Origin: Spirochaetia bacterium
Lineage (GTDB): Bacteria > Spirochaetota > Spirochaetia > Treponematales > Breznakiellaceae
DNA: 33,026 nucleotides
Assembly (NCBI GenBank): GCA_025997715.1
Contig: BNUY01000011.1
Location: forward strand, 1 to 33,026
Reading direction: 5' to 3'
Below, piece after piece: positions 14,810-23,060 of this stretch. The notes beneath the pieces are model-generated. The model was not told where the DNA came from and did no database searches. It saw nothing but the letters and a program-made list of their open reading frames with translations. Position 1 is the first letter of the stretch. Every line of letters starts with the position of its first letter. Made by a program: the position numbers and the translations under genes.

Positions 14810-16213
14810 TCAATGCCGCCCCTTATGGTTCGGCTCTTTCCCGGCAGAGGCGCGAATCTCTATGCCAATGGGAATGAGGGAATAGCCCAGGTCCCGGCGC
14901 ATCTTGTTTCGCAGATAGCTGACATAGGACTGGCTCACCGCCGCCGGACGGGAAGCGAAGAAGACAAACCGCACGGGGTTATCCGAAACCTGAACGGCGT
15001 ACTTCAACTTAAACCGGGTTTGAGGCCCCGCAGGGGGCGGAGACTCCGCAAGCCAGCGTTCCAGGGCCTGGTTCAGGGGCCCCGTATCGGTGTGGAGGTT
15101 AAGCTGGGCGTGCATCCGGATAGCGGTGTTAAGCAGCTCGTTAATGCCGGTACCGTCACGGGCGCTGACCGGCATGATGGGGGCGTACTCCATCTGCCCA
15201 AAGAGAAAGTGTATCCGGTCCTGAACCGCCGTAAAGGTGTTTTTCACCTCCGGCATGGTGTCCCATTTGTTAAGGACCATGATGATTCCCCGGCCCCGCT
15301 CATCCGCCAGGGCGGCGATCTTCTTGTCCTGATCAGACAGCCCATCCTGGGCGTCTATCAACAGAAACACGATGTCTGCATCGTCCATGGTCTTAATGGC
15401 CCGGTTCACCGAATAGTACTCAATGTTCTCCGTCACCTTACTCTTCCGGCGTATCCCCGCGGTGTCCAGAACCTGGAACGCCCGGTTCTTGTACACAAAC
15501 CGGCCCTCCACCACATCACGGGTGGTACCGGGAATGTCGCTCACAATGGAGGCAGCCGTTGCGGTGAGGCGGTTCGACAGGGTGGACTTCCCCGTGTTGG
15601 GTTTCCCCACAATAGCTATTCTGATGGGCCGTTTGTCCGGCGTATCCTCAAGCTCAACCTTAGTGAAGTCAAGCCGGGCGACGATGGCTTCCTCCAGGTC
15701 CCCCACATTGTCCCCATGCTCGGCGGAAACCATCCATACTTGGTCAAACCCATAAGAAAGGATGTTCCAGGACTCGTTTTCCCGGCGGCCCCCCTCGGTC
15801 TTGTTCACCACCGCCAGGAGTTTGTTCTGATAGGGCCGCAGGAGAGTGATGAACTCCTCGTCCTCGGGCGTCAAAGCCCCCGCTTCCAGGATGAGGAGGA
15901 TAAGGTCCGCGCTTTCCAGGGCAGCCAGGGTTTTTTCCACCACCAGATCGTCCAGGGTGTCGTCGGGGATGTCCCTGCCGCCATTGGCCTTCCTGTCCAG
16001 CTTGAAGCCGCCGGTATCCATGAGCCGCAGCGGTTTCCCGTTGATAAAGGCGTCCATGGCCACCGGGTCCCGGGTCACCCCCGGGGTCGGGTCGGTGATG
16101 GCGCGGCGCCGGTGGAGGAGGCGGTTGAAAAGGGTGGATTTGCCCACGTTGGGACGGCCGGCCAGGACTACCGTGGGGAGATTCCGGTACTTGTCGCGGG
16201 TGTCAAATTCCAT
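14810..16213 (-). CDS. der: Ribosome-assembly GTPase Der (EngA)
   Basis: The 467-residue protein has two tandem GTPase domains and a C-terminal KH-like domain. First domain: GRPNVGKST, DTGGF, and NKTE as the G4 box (usual form NKxD, so Asp is replaced by Glu). Second: GKPNTGKST, DTAGIRRK, NKWD. The KH-like end carries VSYLRNKMRRDLG. It acts in 50S subunit maturation. The start chosen is ATG 16213, with GAAGGA about nine bases upstream and the first P-loop right after; a longer frame to 16273 would overlap ptsI. It lies 13 bases after the ptsI stop. The first-domain G4 change may affect guanine specificity slightly. Confidence 0.95.
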   Translation of the reverse strand: MEFDTRDKYRNLPTVVLAGRPNVGKSTLFNRLLHRRRAITDPTPGVTRDPVAMDAFINGKPLRLMDTGGFKLDRKANGGRDIPDDTLDDLVVEKTLAALESADLILLILEAGALTPEDEEFITLLRPYQNKLLAVVNKTEGGRRENESWNILSYGFDQVWMVSAEHGDNVGDLEEAIVARLDFTKVELEDTPDKRPIRIAIVGKPNTGKSTLSNRLTATAASIVSDIPGTTRDVVEGRFVYKNRAFQVLDTAGIRRKSKVTENIEYYSVNRAIKTMDDADIVFLLIDAQDGLSDQDKKIAALADERGRGIIMVLNKWDTMPEVKNTFTAVQDRIHFLFGQMEYAPIMPVSARDGTGINELLNTAIRMHAQLNLHTDTGPLNQALERWLAESPPPAGPQTRFKLKYAVQVSDNPVRFVFFASRPAAVSQSYVSYLRNKMRRDLGYSLIPIGIEIRASAGKEPNHKGRH

Positions 16214-16226
16214 TATTGCGGGTCCT

Positions 16227-17972
16227 TCACTTATCAGGGAAATGGTCGGCCATCCATGTCTTAACCAGGGCATCGGTCTGCTTGTAGGAGCTGTTTGCCA
16301 GGGCTTTTTCCGTCAGGGTGCGGCAGTCCTCCAGGGTGGTCCCCCGGATAATCCGCTTAACCTGGGGGATAGCCGAGGCGGTCATGCTGTACTCGTCCAG
16401 CCCCAGGCCTAAGAGTATGGGCGCCGCATAGGGGGCTCCCGCCAATTCCCCGCATATGGCGGCCTTGATCCCCCGCTCATGGGCGGCGTCAATGGTCTGC
16501 TTGAGGAGCCTGAGTACCGCCGGGTGAAAGGGCTGGGCAAGGTAGCTCACCCGCTCGTTGCCCCGGTCAACCGCCAGGGTGTATTGGAGCAGGTCATTGG
16601 TCCCGATGGAGAAGAAGTCCGACTTGCGGGCCAGGATATCCGCACTCATCGCGGCGGAGGGAACTTCTATCATGATCCCCACCTCTATCGTTTTGGCAAA
16701 ACGCTGCTTCTTCGCAAGACATTCCGCCTTCGCCTCCTTTAAGAGCGCTAAAGCCTGCTCAAATTCCTCAATGCCGGAGATCATGGGAAACATGATCTTC
16801 ACCTTGCCGTGAACACTGGAGCGGAGGATGGCCCTAAGCTGGGTCTTAAAGAAATCCGGCAGGGCAAGGCACATACGAATAGCCCGCCAGCCCAGGAGCG
16901 GGTTCTTATCACCCTCCGATGGGGCGGGGACATTGGAGGACACCTTATCACCCCCTACATCCAGGGTTCTGATGGTCACCGGCCTGTCGCCCATGGCCTT
17001 CAACACCGTGCTATAGGCCTGGTACTGCCATTCTTCCTCCGCAGCCTGGCCGGGGGTAAGAAAGAGGAATTCGGAACGATAGAGCCCTATGCCCTCGGCC
17101 CCGTATCGCAGGGACTGCTCCGCCTCCTCGGGCAGTTCAATATTCGCCTTGAGGAGTACCCGGTGCCCGTCCTTCGTTTCCGCAGGAAGCTCCGCCTGGG
17201 CAAGAAGCTTATCCCGGTTCCGCCGGTACCGCTTACCGGCATCCTCGTATTTAAGCAGGGAAGCCTTTGTAGGATTGATAATCACCTGACCGGAACCGCC
17301 GTCCAGCGCCAGGATATCCCCGGCATTGAGTTCCCGGGTGATAGAAGAAAGCCCCAGCACCGCCGGTATTCCGAAGGCCTTGGCGAGAATTGCCGTGTGG
17401 GAAGTCCGGCCCCCCATATCCATGGCAATCCCCTTAACCCGCTCCTTGTTCATGGACAACACCTCCGAAGGCAGGAGGTCGTGGGCAACCAGGATGGCAT
17501 CCTCGGTCAGGTCCGCCAGGGAAAACTCCTTTATCCCCATGAGCTTATGCATGAGCCTTCGGGACACATCGGCGACATCCCCCGCGCGCTCCCGGAAGTA
17601 GGGGTCAGGGGAGGACAGCATCTTCGCGGCAATCTCCCGGGAGATGTCCCAGACTATCCATTCAATATTCTCACGGTCCGCCTCCAGCCGTTCCTTTATC
17701 TGGGCCTGGAACTCCGTATCCTCCAGCATCATCAGATGGGCTTCGAAGATATCCGCCTTGTCCTTGCTCATTTCGCGGACCGCCTTGTCATGGAGGTCCC
17801 GCACATCCGCCGCCGCTTCTTCCGTGGCCGCAAGGAGCCGCCGCCATTCGCCGTCAACCTGGTTCTTCCCGATAGCATACCGGGGGATGTCCTGGAGCTC
17901 GCTGCCCTGGTAGAGAAAGTGTTTACCGATAACGATACCCGGGGATACGGAAACGCCGGTTAGCTTTTTCAT
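16227..17972 (-). CDS. ptsI: PTS enzyme I (PEP-protein phosphotransferase)
   Basis: The 581-residue protein has the full domain order: an N-terminal HPr-binding helical domain, the phosphohistidine domain with GGRTSHTAILAK (His192), and the C-terminal PEP-binding barrel with GTNDLLQYTLAVDRGNERV and AICGELAG (catalytic Cys). It transfers phosphate from PEP to HPr. HPr and sugar-specific EII genes are not adjacent, so its output could be sugar uptake or a regulatory phosphorelay. No Shine-Dalgarno precedes ATG 17972. Instead TTGACG and TATTCT (18005-18010, 17981-17986) sit so close that the message is probably leaderless. It heads the run der-merR-rsm22. Confidence 0.95.
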   Translation of the reverse strand: MKKLTGVSVSPGIVIGKHFLYQGSELQDIPRYAIGKNQVDGEWRRLLAATEEAAADVRDLHDKAVREMSKDKADIFEAHLMMLEDTEFQAQIKERLEADRENIEWIVWDISREIAAKMLSSPDPYFRERAGDVADVSRRLMHKLMGIKEFSLADLTEDAILVAHDLLPSEVLSMNKERVKGIAMDMGGRTSHTAILAKAFGIPAVLGLSSITRELNAGDILALDGGSGQVIINPTKASLLKYEDAGKRYRRNRDKLLAQAELPAETKDGHRVLLKANIELPEEAEQSLRYGAEGIGLYRSEFLFLTPGQAAEEEWQYQAYSTVLKAMGDRPVTIRTLDVGGDKVSSNVPAPSEGDKNPLLGWRAIRMCLALPDFFKTQLRAILRSSVHGKVKIMFPMISGIEEFEQALALLKEAKAECLAKKQRFAKTIEVGIMIEVPSAAMSADILARKSDFFSIGTNDLLQYTLAVDRGNERVSYLAQPFHPAVLRLLKQTIDAAHERGIKAAICGELAGAPYAAPILLGLGLDEYSMTASAIPQVKRIIRGTTLEDCRTLTEKALANSSYKQTDALVKTWMADHFPDK

Positions 17973-17980
17973 GTGGTTTA

Positions 17981-18010
17981 AGAATAGCTTGGAAGAGGGT
18001 ATGCCGTCAA
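17981..18010 (-). promoter_or_regulatory. Promoter of ptsI, apparently leaderless
   Basis: TTGACG (18005-18010) and TATTCT (17981-17986) on the minus strand are 18 bp apart. The -10 box ends eight bases before the ptsI ATG and the gene lacks a Shine-Dalgarno. Confidence 0.6.
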
Positions 18011-18032
18011 TGCGATACCGATTTTGAGATTC

Positions 18033-18226
18033 CAGGATAAACGCATAGAAAAAATAATGAAGAAAAGAATTTTAACCGCGAAGGCGCCAAAGGCGACGAA
18101 GGAAAGAATAAGCACTTTTTTGGCCAGATTTTCTGAATTGTGCCTACGAAGTCCGTTCATTCCTTCTTCCCCTTCGCGCGCCTTCGGCGCCTTTGCGGTA
18201 AATTCTTCTCTTATGCGTTTATCCTG
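18033..18226. repeat. 194-bp palindromic element between ptsI and the small Cys-protein gene
   Basis: CAGGATAAACGCATA at 18033-18047 is repeated exactly in inverse orientation at 18212-18226. Inside, the arms go on matching with small gaps: an AAGAATTT segment, then ACCGCGAAGGCGCC on the left and ACCGCAAAGGCGCC on the right, then AAGGCG and GAAGG tracts. The short unit 'aaggcg' recurs. No open frame is convincing. The element fills most of the 274-base gap between divergent genes. Confidence 0.75.
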
Positions 18227-18282
18227 TTGAGATTCTTCCGCCCCTTGTGTTGGGGATGAGTGAGGGGCTACAATCGGAGGGT

Positions 18283-18495
18283 ATGGAAGGGCCGAAATCT
18301 GACAAACCCCGCGCCCCGGACTGCCTCAAATGCGTCTACTTCAAGGTGACCTGGGAGTCTGCTTTCCCCCGCTCCTGTACGGTCTTCGGCATTAAGAGCC
18401 GGAATATCCCCTCGGTTGAGGTATTCCGCGCCACCGGCGCCCACTGCCCCAGCTTTAGCCCTAAAGGGCTTTGGCTTAAGGATGGCTTTGAATGA
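18283..18495 (+). CDS. Small four-Cys protein (family often mislabelled uracil-DNA glycosylase)
   Basis: The protein has about 70 residues. Seen: CLKCVYFKVTWE, then SCTVFGIKSRNIPSVEVF and GAHCPSF. The four Cys are arranged C-x2-C, C, C, a likely zinc or iron site. Proteins of this pattern are widespread in spirochaetes and some proteobacteria and carry the misleading label 'uracil-DNA glycosylase'; there is no glycosylase motif. The start is uncertain: ATG 18283 has GGAGG only two bases upstream, and in-frame ATG 18256 and GTG 18247 are possible. The TGA overlaps the ATG of the radical SAM gene (ATGA), so the two are translationally coupled. Confidence 0.72.
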   Translation: MEGPKSDKPRAPDCLKCVYFKVTWESAFPRSCTVFGIKSRNIPSVEVFRATGAHCPSFSPKGLWLKDGFE

Positions 18496-20795
18496 GGATC
18501 TGTCTGGTTCAGCCGCCCCTGGTACAGCTCAACACCCCCTACCCCGCCCCCTACTACCTGAAAACTTTCCTTGAAGGGCGGGGCTTCCAAACCGGTGTAT
18601 GGGATCATTCCATAGCCCTCTTTGAACGGATCTTCTGCCGTGCCGGGCTGAAGCGTATCTTTGCCGATGCGGATAAGCCAAACGTAATCAACGAAATTGT
18701 TTCCTATAATATAGACCGTTTCCTCTCCGAGGAAGACCGATGGCTGTCCTGTATAGACCGGTTGATTGATTTTCTTAGGGGCAATGACCGGGAGTTCGGC
18801 CACCTCCTGGCCCTGGCAAACGGCATTCTCCCCGGCGGCCCCCGGTTCGACGCCTGCCTTGATTCCCTGGACGCCAATCCCCCGCCGGATACCGCTCCCC
18901 TCCTGGCAAGCAAACTCCTGGTGGATCTGGCGGACTTTATCACCGTCACGGTGGACCCCTCCTTCAGCCTTATCCGCTATGTCCCCAGCTTAACCACCGG
19001 CGCCGGATTTCGGGACTTTTCCGCAGTGGAGCAGGGACTCAATGGCTATATCATGCGGGAATTCTACCGCCCCCTGCTGGACGAACAATGGGACAGCCTG
19101 GACCGTGACGCACAAACCTTGGTGATCGGCGCTACCATCCCCTTCCCCGGCTGCCTCGCCGGGGCGCTTGTCTGTGCGGCCTCCGCCAAGGCGCGCTACG
19201 GAGACCGGGTAATCACCATAGCCGGAGGCGGGTATGTGAACACGGAACTCCGCTTTATGGATGAACCGAAATTCTTCGACTACTTCGATTACCTGTCCTT
19301 CGACCGTGGCTACGGTTCCCTAACAGCCATCCTGGAGCACACCCTCCAAGGAGATGCCCAAGGGACCACGCCGCTCTACAAGACCAAACACCGCTCCCCG
19401 CTTGATGGCCGCGTGGTAACAGGGCCGGGAATAGACACCGCATCTCCCCCGTCATCCCCCAGTACCATTGACGGCATATCCTCTTCCACATTCCCCGACT
19501 ACCGCGCCGTTGACTTTTCCCGCTACCTCCGCCCGGTGGACGACGCCAACCCCATGCACCGCCTCTGGTCCGATGGCCGTTGGCTCAAGGCATACCTGGC
19601 TCACGGCTGTTACTGGCACGCCTGCGCCTTTTGCGATGTGGGGCTCGACTATATCCGGAACTTTGAGCCCCTGGAACCGGAAGCCCTCTTCCGGCATCTG
19701 ACAGACCAGGCGGAAAAAACCGGCATCCGGGGAATACACCTGGTAGACGAGGCTGCCCCGCCTGATTCCCTATTGCGTCTCGCCCTGCTGAACCGGGAAG
19801 CGGGACAGCCGGGGCAGCATACGCAGCCGTTGATCTTCTGGGGGAACATCCGGTTTGAGAAGGATTTTACCCCCGACCTTGCGGCGATCCTTGCCGCCGG
19901 AGGATTGATAGGGGTTTCCGGGGGGATTGAGGTGGCCGCCGAAGCGGGCTTTACGCGTATCGGCAAGGGCATCGGCCTCCGGGATGTGGTTAATGCCTGC
20001 GCCGCGTTTAAGGAAGCGGGCATCCTGACCCATGCCTACCTTATCTACGGCTATTGGGATCAGGATGACCAGGAGATCATCGACTCCGCAGAAATACTGC
20101 GCCAACTCTTTGCGGCGGGCCTCCTGGACTCCGCTTTCTGGCATAAGTTCGTCCTAACCCGCCATTCCCGGATCTACGCCGAATGGAAACGGGGCGGCCA
20201 CCCGGAACTTGCGGTAAAGGGTGATGCGGGGGATGGCCTTACCTTTGCCCTGAACGATCTGTCCTTTGACGGCGAGGAGGGCTTCGATAAATTTACCGAA
20301 GGACTGGACCGGCTCCTGGCATCCTGGATGGCGGGGGACACTGCCGTACCGATAGAGCAGGGTTTCCCCTTTGCGGTCCCCAAGCCCGGCGTAGCGGCGG
20401 ACCTGATACCGGGACTACTGGACGCCTATGCCCGAACCCGGGACCGTAAGCGTGCTGCAATTCCGGAACCGGGTACCGATACAAGTACCGCCGGCAAAGC
20501 AGACCGGGTGCTTTTCCTGGGCTCAAAGCCGATGGTCCAGCCGCCGGGGGCGCCAAACTCCGCCCACGGGACATCCCTCTTTTGGCGATGGCGGCTGGAA
20601 GACCGGCGGCTGCGGCTAGCCCCGGAGAAAGCGGCGGCGGTACAGGCATTGCTAAAAGAAACGGCCAATGGTGATGGGCTTCCGGCCGCCGACTTTTACC
20701 GGAAACTGGCGCGGCTTCTGGGAGATACTGCGGTGAAAAAAGCATGGAAGATTTTACGGGAGGGGGGGCTGGCGGTGGTTACGACGAAGCTCTAA
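18492..20795 (+). CDS. Radical SAM protein with B12-binding-type N-terminal region
   Basis: The protein has 767 residues. The N-terminus (MRICLVQPPL...YPAPYYLKTFLEGRGF) is typical of cobalamin-binding radical SAM proteins, with a further Rossmann-like segment ending VITIAGGGYVNTELRF near residue 250. The cluster motif is CYWHACAFC at Cys373, Cys378 and Cys381: C-x4-C-x2-C, not the usual C-x3-C-x2-C. The SAM barrel continues with GIRGIHLVDEAAPP and ISGGIEVAAE-like stretches to about residue 560. The C-terminal 200 residues are unlike a known domain. It is coupled to the small Cys protein upstream and ends tail-to-tail with the next gene, sharing four bases. Substrate unknown; a methylase or rearrangement on a hydrophobic or peptide substrate is possible. 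Confidence 0.8.
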   Translation: MRICLVQPPLVQLNTPYPAPYYLKTFLEGRGFQTGVWDHSIALFERIFCRAGLKRIFADADKPNVINEIVSYNIDRFLSEEDRWLSCIDRLIDFLRGNDREFGHLLALANGILPGGPRFDACLDSLDANPPPDTAPLLASKLLVDLADFITVTVDPSFSLIRYVPSLTTGAGFRDFSAVEQGLNGYIMREFYRPLLDEQWDSLDRDAQTLVIGATIPFPGCLAGALVCAASAKARYGDRVITIAGGGYVNTELRFMDEPKFFDYFDYLSFDRGYGSLTAILEHTLQGDAQGTTPLYKTKHRSPLDGRVVTGPGIDTASPPSSPSTIDGISSSTFPDYRAVDFSRYLRPVDDANPMHRLWSDGRWLKAYLAHGCYWHACAFCDVGLDYIRNFEPLEPEALFRHLTDQAEKTGIRGIHLVDEAAPPDSLLRLALLNREAGQPGQHTQPLIFWGNIRFEKDFTPDLAAILAAGGLIGVSGGIEVAAEAGFTRIGKGIGLRDVVNACAAFKEAGILTHAYLIYGYWDQDDQEIIDSAEILRQLFAAGLLDSAFWHKFVLTRHSRIYAEWKRGGHPELAVKGDAGDGLTFALNDLSFDGEEGFDKFTEGLDRLLASWMAGDTAVPIEQGFPFAVPKPGVAADLIPGLLDAYARTRDRKRAAIPEPGTDTSTAGKADRVLFLGSKPMVQPPGAPNSAHGTSLFWRWRLEDRRLRLAPEKAAAVQALLKETANGDGLPAADFYRKLARLLGDTAVKKAWKILREGGLAVVTTKL

Positions 20796-21361
20796 TGATC
20801 GCGCCGCAGCGCCCGGATAAACCCCAGGGCTACAAATACCAGAGAAACTGCCTGTTGGACTATGAGTATCACCTTGCCTTGGATGAACATGAGTGTGCCC
20901 ATGCTGATAATCATCATGGCGTACAGGAGCCAGCCGCTTGGGCGCCGTTTGGCCAGCAGAAAACTTCCCAACAGGAATCCTATGGTAACGCCGATTTCAA
21001 GTACCTGGGAAAAGGCGGTGATGCCGCCGAAGGTATACAGGCTGCAGCTTACACCGATTACAATCATGAGGTAGGTACAAATTTTCACCGCCCGATCAAC
21101 AGCCGGGTGAGCTTTGCGTTGGTTCTTCCAGGCCAATACCAGGCCGAGTATCAGTGCGGGGCCGCCCCCGGCTTCATTGGCAGCGGCGATCCAGTTTTGG
21201 CGGCCCGCCAGCAGGAACACCCAGGCGGGAAGGCCAAGGATATACATCAACCAACCGGCTAAACGCCACTTCCGGTCATCCCGGAGACCTTCGGCATGGG
21301 AAAGAAAGATTTTTGCCAGGAGATAGCCTGCGCCGCCCCAAATCTGAAGAAAAATGTCCAT
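20792..21361 (-). CDS. Polytopic membrane protein of unknown function
   Basis: The 189-residue protein has about six hydrophobic segments (for example LAGWLMYILGLPAWVFLLAG, GGGPALILGLVLAW, TYLMIVIGVSCSLYTFGGI, VLEIGVTIGFLLGSFLLA, GWLLYAMMIISMGTLMFIQG, VSLVFVALGFI). The overall size and Trp/Asn-containing loops recall PnuC-type vitamin transporters, but I see no diagnostic motif and would not name it so. No Shine-Dalgarno precedes ATG 21361. Its stop overlaps the end of the radical SAM gene by four bases on the opposite strand. Confidence 0.65.
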   Translation of the reverse strand: MDIFLQIWGGAGYLLAKIFLSHAEGLRDDRKWRLAGWLMYILGLPAWVFLLAGRQNWIAAANEAGGGPALILGLVLAWKNQRKAHPAVDRAVKICTYLMIVIGVSCSLYTFGGITAFSQVLEIGVTIGFLLGSFLLAKRRPSGWLLYAMMIISMGTLMFIQGKVILIVQQAVSLVFVALGFIRALRRDH

Positions 21362-21459
21362 ACTAATGTATCCGTCTATGCCGGTTACTGTACCATAAGG
21401 CAGCCGGCAAAAAAAGAGGGCGTTTGTTAGTATGGCAAGGTTCCCTTATTACAGAGCGC

Positions 21460-21975
21460 CTACAAAAAAGGCATCAGGGAGCTAAAATCGTTCTCCTTGC
21501 CTAGTAGTTCCAGGTACAGGGAAATCATGCCCCGGTGGTGGGTCTGGTGATTGAAGATAAGAAGCAACAATCCGTTTACCCTCTTTTCAACAGGAATACC
21601 CTTGTAGTTCAAAAATTTGAGGGTGCCGCAGAGGTCCTCATCCCTTAGCTCGTTGATGAAGTCAATGAGCTTGTCATCAAGTTCCGACCGCTTGCTTATA
21701 TATTCATCCGGGGATGAGAACAACAGCGTCTTAAAATCAAGCTCCTGGTCAAAGAAGGCGCCTGCCAGGGTTTTATATTCCCGCAGTAGCCGGTTCCGCT
21801 TGAGCATAGTAAAATCGGAAATGTAGAGATGGGAACACACGCCGTGAAGGGACGTAAAGAAGCCCCCTACTTGCCGGTCCCACCCTTCTCCGCCGAGGGT
21901 CTTGATAACCCCATTCATCTGCTCATTGGCGCCCTTATTGTACTTCGCCAAAAGGGTAAAGGTATCTTTAGTCAT
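21460..21975 (-). CDS. DinB-family (DUF664-like) putative metalloenzyme
   Basis: The 171-residue four-helix-bundle protein belongs to the DinB/YfiT family. The metal-binding His set is seen as SLHGVCSHLYISD (His44, His49) and NHQTHHRG (His143, His146, His147), the normal arrangement for one divalent metal. Family members act as thiol- or bacillithiol-dependent transferases, or are damage-inducible with no proven activity; the true substrate is not shown. ATG 21973-21975 has GGAGG six bases upstream. A TATGAT box and a TTGCGC (17 bp apart) overlap the end of modC, so the gene probably has its own promoter. Confidence 0.85.
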   Translation of the reverse strand: MTKDTFTLLAKYNKGANEQMNGVIKTLGGEGWDRQVGGFFTSLHGVCSHLYISDFTMLKRNRLLREYKTLAGAFFDQELDFKTLLFSSPDEYISKRSELDDKLIDFINELRDEDLCGTLKFLNYKGIPVEKRVNGLLLLIFNHQTHHRGMISLYLELLGKENDFSSLMPFL

Positions 21976-21995
21976 ACGGTGCCTCCATCACTGGT

Positions 21996-22024
21996 ATCAT
22001 ATACGTTTCCTAATTTGTGCGCAA
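21996..22024 (-). promoter_or_regulatory. Candidate promoter of the DinB-family gene
   Basis: TTGCGC (22019-22024, inside the last codons of modC) and TATGAT (21996-22001) on the minus strand are spaced 17 bp apart. The -35 box matches the consensus only partly. Confidence 0.4.
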
Positions 22025-23050
22025 TAACAGTAACGCTTCCGGCGGAACAAAAAGCCGCTGGGGCAGCTCAAACCCCAAGTACTTACTGTACTTCCACCAA
22101 AGCACTCCCTGTGCTTCAATCGCACCGGCGTCGGCGTTGGTAAACAGCGCCACCCGCTCAAAGGGCTCCTCCGACTCCTGGGTAAGGGCCAGGCGTATCT
22201 CGTTGTAGCCCTCACCGCAGGCGGGGCGGAAGTCGTGGGCGCGGATACCCACATGGGTAATGCCCGGAGGAAGGAGCGCGGCAAGACGCAGGGGGAGGCC
22301 CCAGTCCAGGGCGAAGACTTCCCGCTCACCGGTTTGCCTCACGGGGCTTATATTCTTGCACCCCGTAAGCCGGGCAATCCGTACCAGGCCGGGATTGGCA
22401 AAGAGGTCCCTGGTTGGACCCTTCCCCAGGACCCGGCCCTTGTCCATGACCAGGGTTTCAGAGCAAAGCTTGAAGACTTCGTCCCGGCTGTGGGTCACCA
22501 GGATCACATCCTTACGGGTTTCGAGCAGTTCCATGAATTGCAATTGCATCTGCTCCCGGAGATTGGTGTCCAGGGCGGAAAAGGGCTCATCCAGAAGTAT
22601 CCCCTCGGGTTCCCGGATAAGCATACGGGCCAGGGCCGCCCGTTGCTGCTGCCCGCCGGAAAGCTGATGAGGGTAACGCCCCTCAAACTCCGCAAGGCCG
22701 AATTGCTCCAGCCATTTCCTGGCCTTTAGGCGCCGTGCCGGGGGTAAACCGGCGGTGACATTTTCCAGCACCGTCATCCGGGGGAACAAGGCGTAGTTCT
22801 GGAAGAGGTAGCCCACCCGCCGCACCTGGGGCTTCAGGTTAATCCGTTGAGCGGAATCAAAAAGCACCCGGCCGTTTACCGAAATATGCCCTTCATCGGG
22901 GGTTTCTATCCCCGCTATGCACTTGAGGGTCATGCTTTTCCCGCAGCCCGAGGCCCCCAATATGCCCAGGCAACCATCGGCACTTTCAAGCTCGACCTCC
23001 AGGGAGAAGATACGGGAAAGCCGCTTCCGGATGGATACCCTAATGCTCAT
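22010..23050 (-). CDS. modC: Molybdate/tungstate ABC transporter ATP-binding protein ModC
   Basis: This is a 346-residue ATPase. Walker A is GASGCGKS, the signature LSGGQQQRAALARML and Walker B GILLDEP, with the switch His in VTHSRDE. The C-terminal 100 residues look like a TOBE-type regulatory domain (VGIRAHDFRPA). It energises import through ModB. It has no Shine-Dalgarno. The start ATG 23050 lies 14 bases after another ATG that overlaps the modB stop and opens a five-codon frame ending at this start, so translation is likely by re-initiation. It is third in modABC. Confidence 0.9.
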   Translation of the reverse strand: MSIRVSIRKRLSRIFSLEVELESADGCLGILGASGCGKSMTLKCIAGIETPDEGHISVNGRVLFDSAQRINLKPQVRRVGYLFQNYALFPRMTVLENVTAGLPPARRLKARKWLEQFGLAEFEGRYPHQLSGGQQQRAALARMLIREPEGILLDEPFSALDTNLREQMQLQFMELLETRKDVILVTHSRDEVFKLCSETLVMDKGRVLGKGPTRDLFANPGLVRIARLTGCKNISPVRQTGEREVFALDWGLPLRLAALLPPGITHVGIRAHDFRPACGEGYNEIRLALTQESEEPFERVALFTNADAGAIEAQGVLWWKYSKYLGFELPQRLFVPPEALLLLRTN

Positions 23051-23060
23051 TTGACAATGC

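Noticed and set aside
14480..17963. Long plus-strand open frames (594 and 384 codons) opposite der/merR and ptsI
   Set aside because: They are antisense shadows of strongly conserved genes in GC-rich DNA; their translations are Pro/Arg/Gly/His-rich without motifs.
18283..18495. Uracil-DNA glycosylase activity
   Set aside because: The label is common for this small family, but the protein is far too short and has no glycosylase motif.
21376..21450. Rho-independent terminator after the DinB-family gene (T-run near 21411)
   Set aside because: The possible stem is only about four pairs with a large loop.
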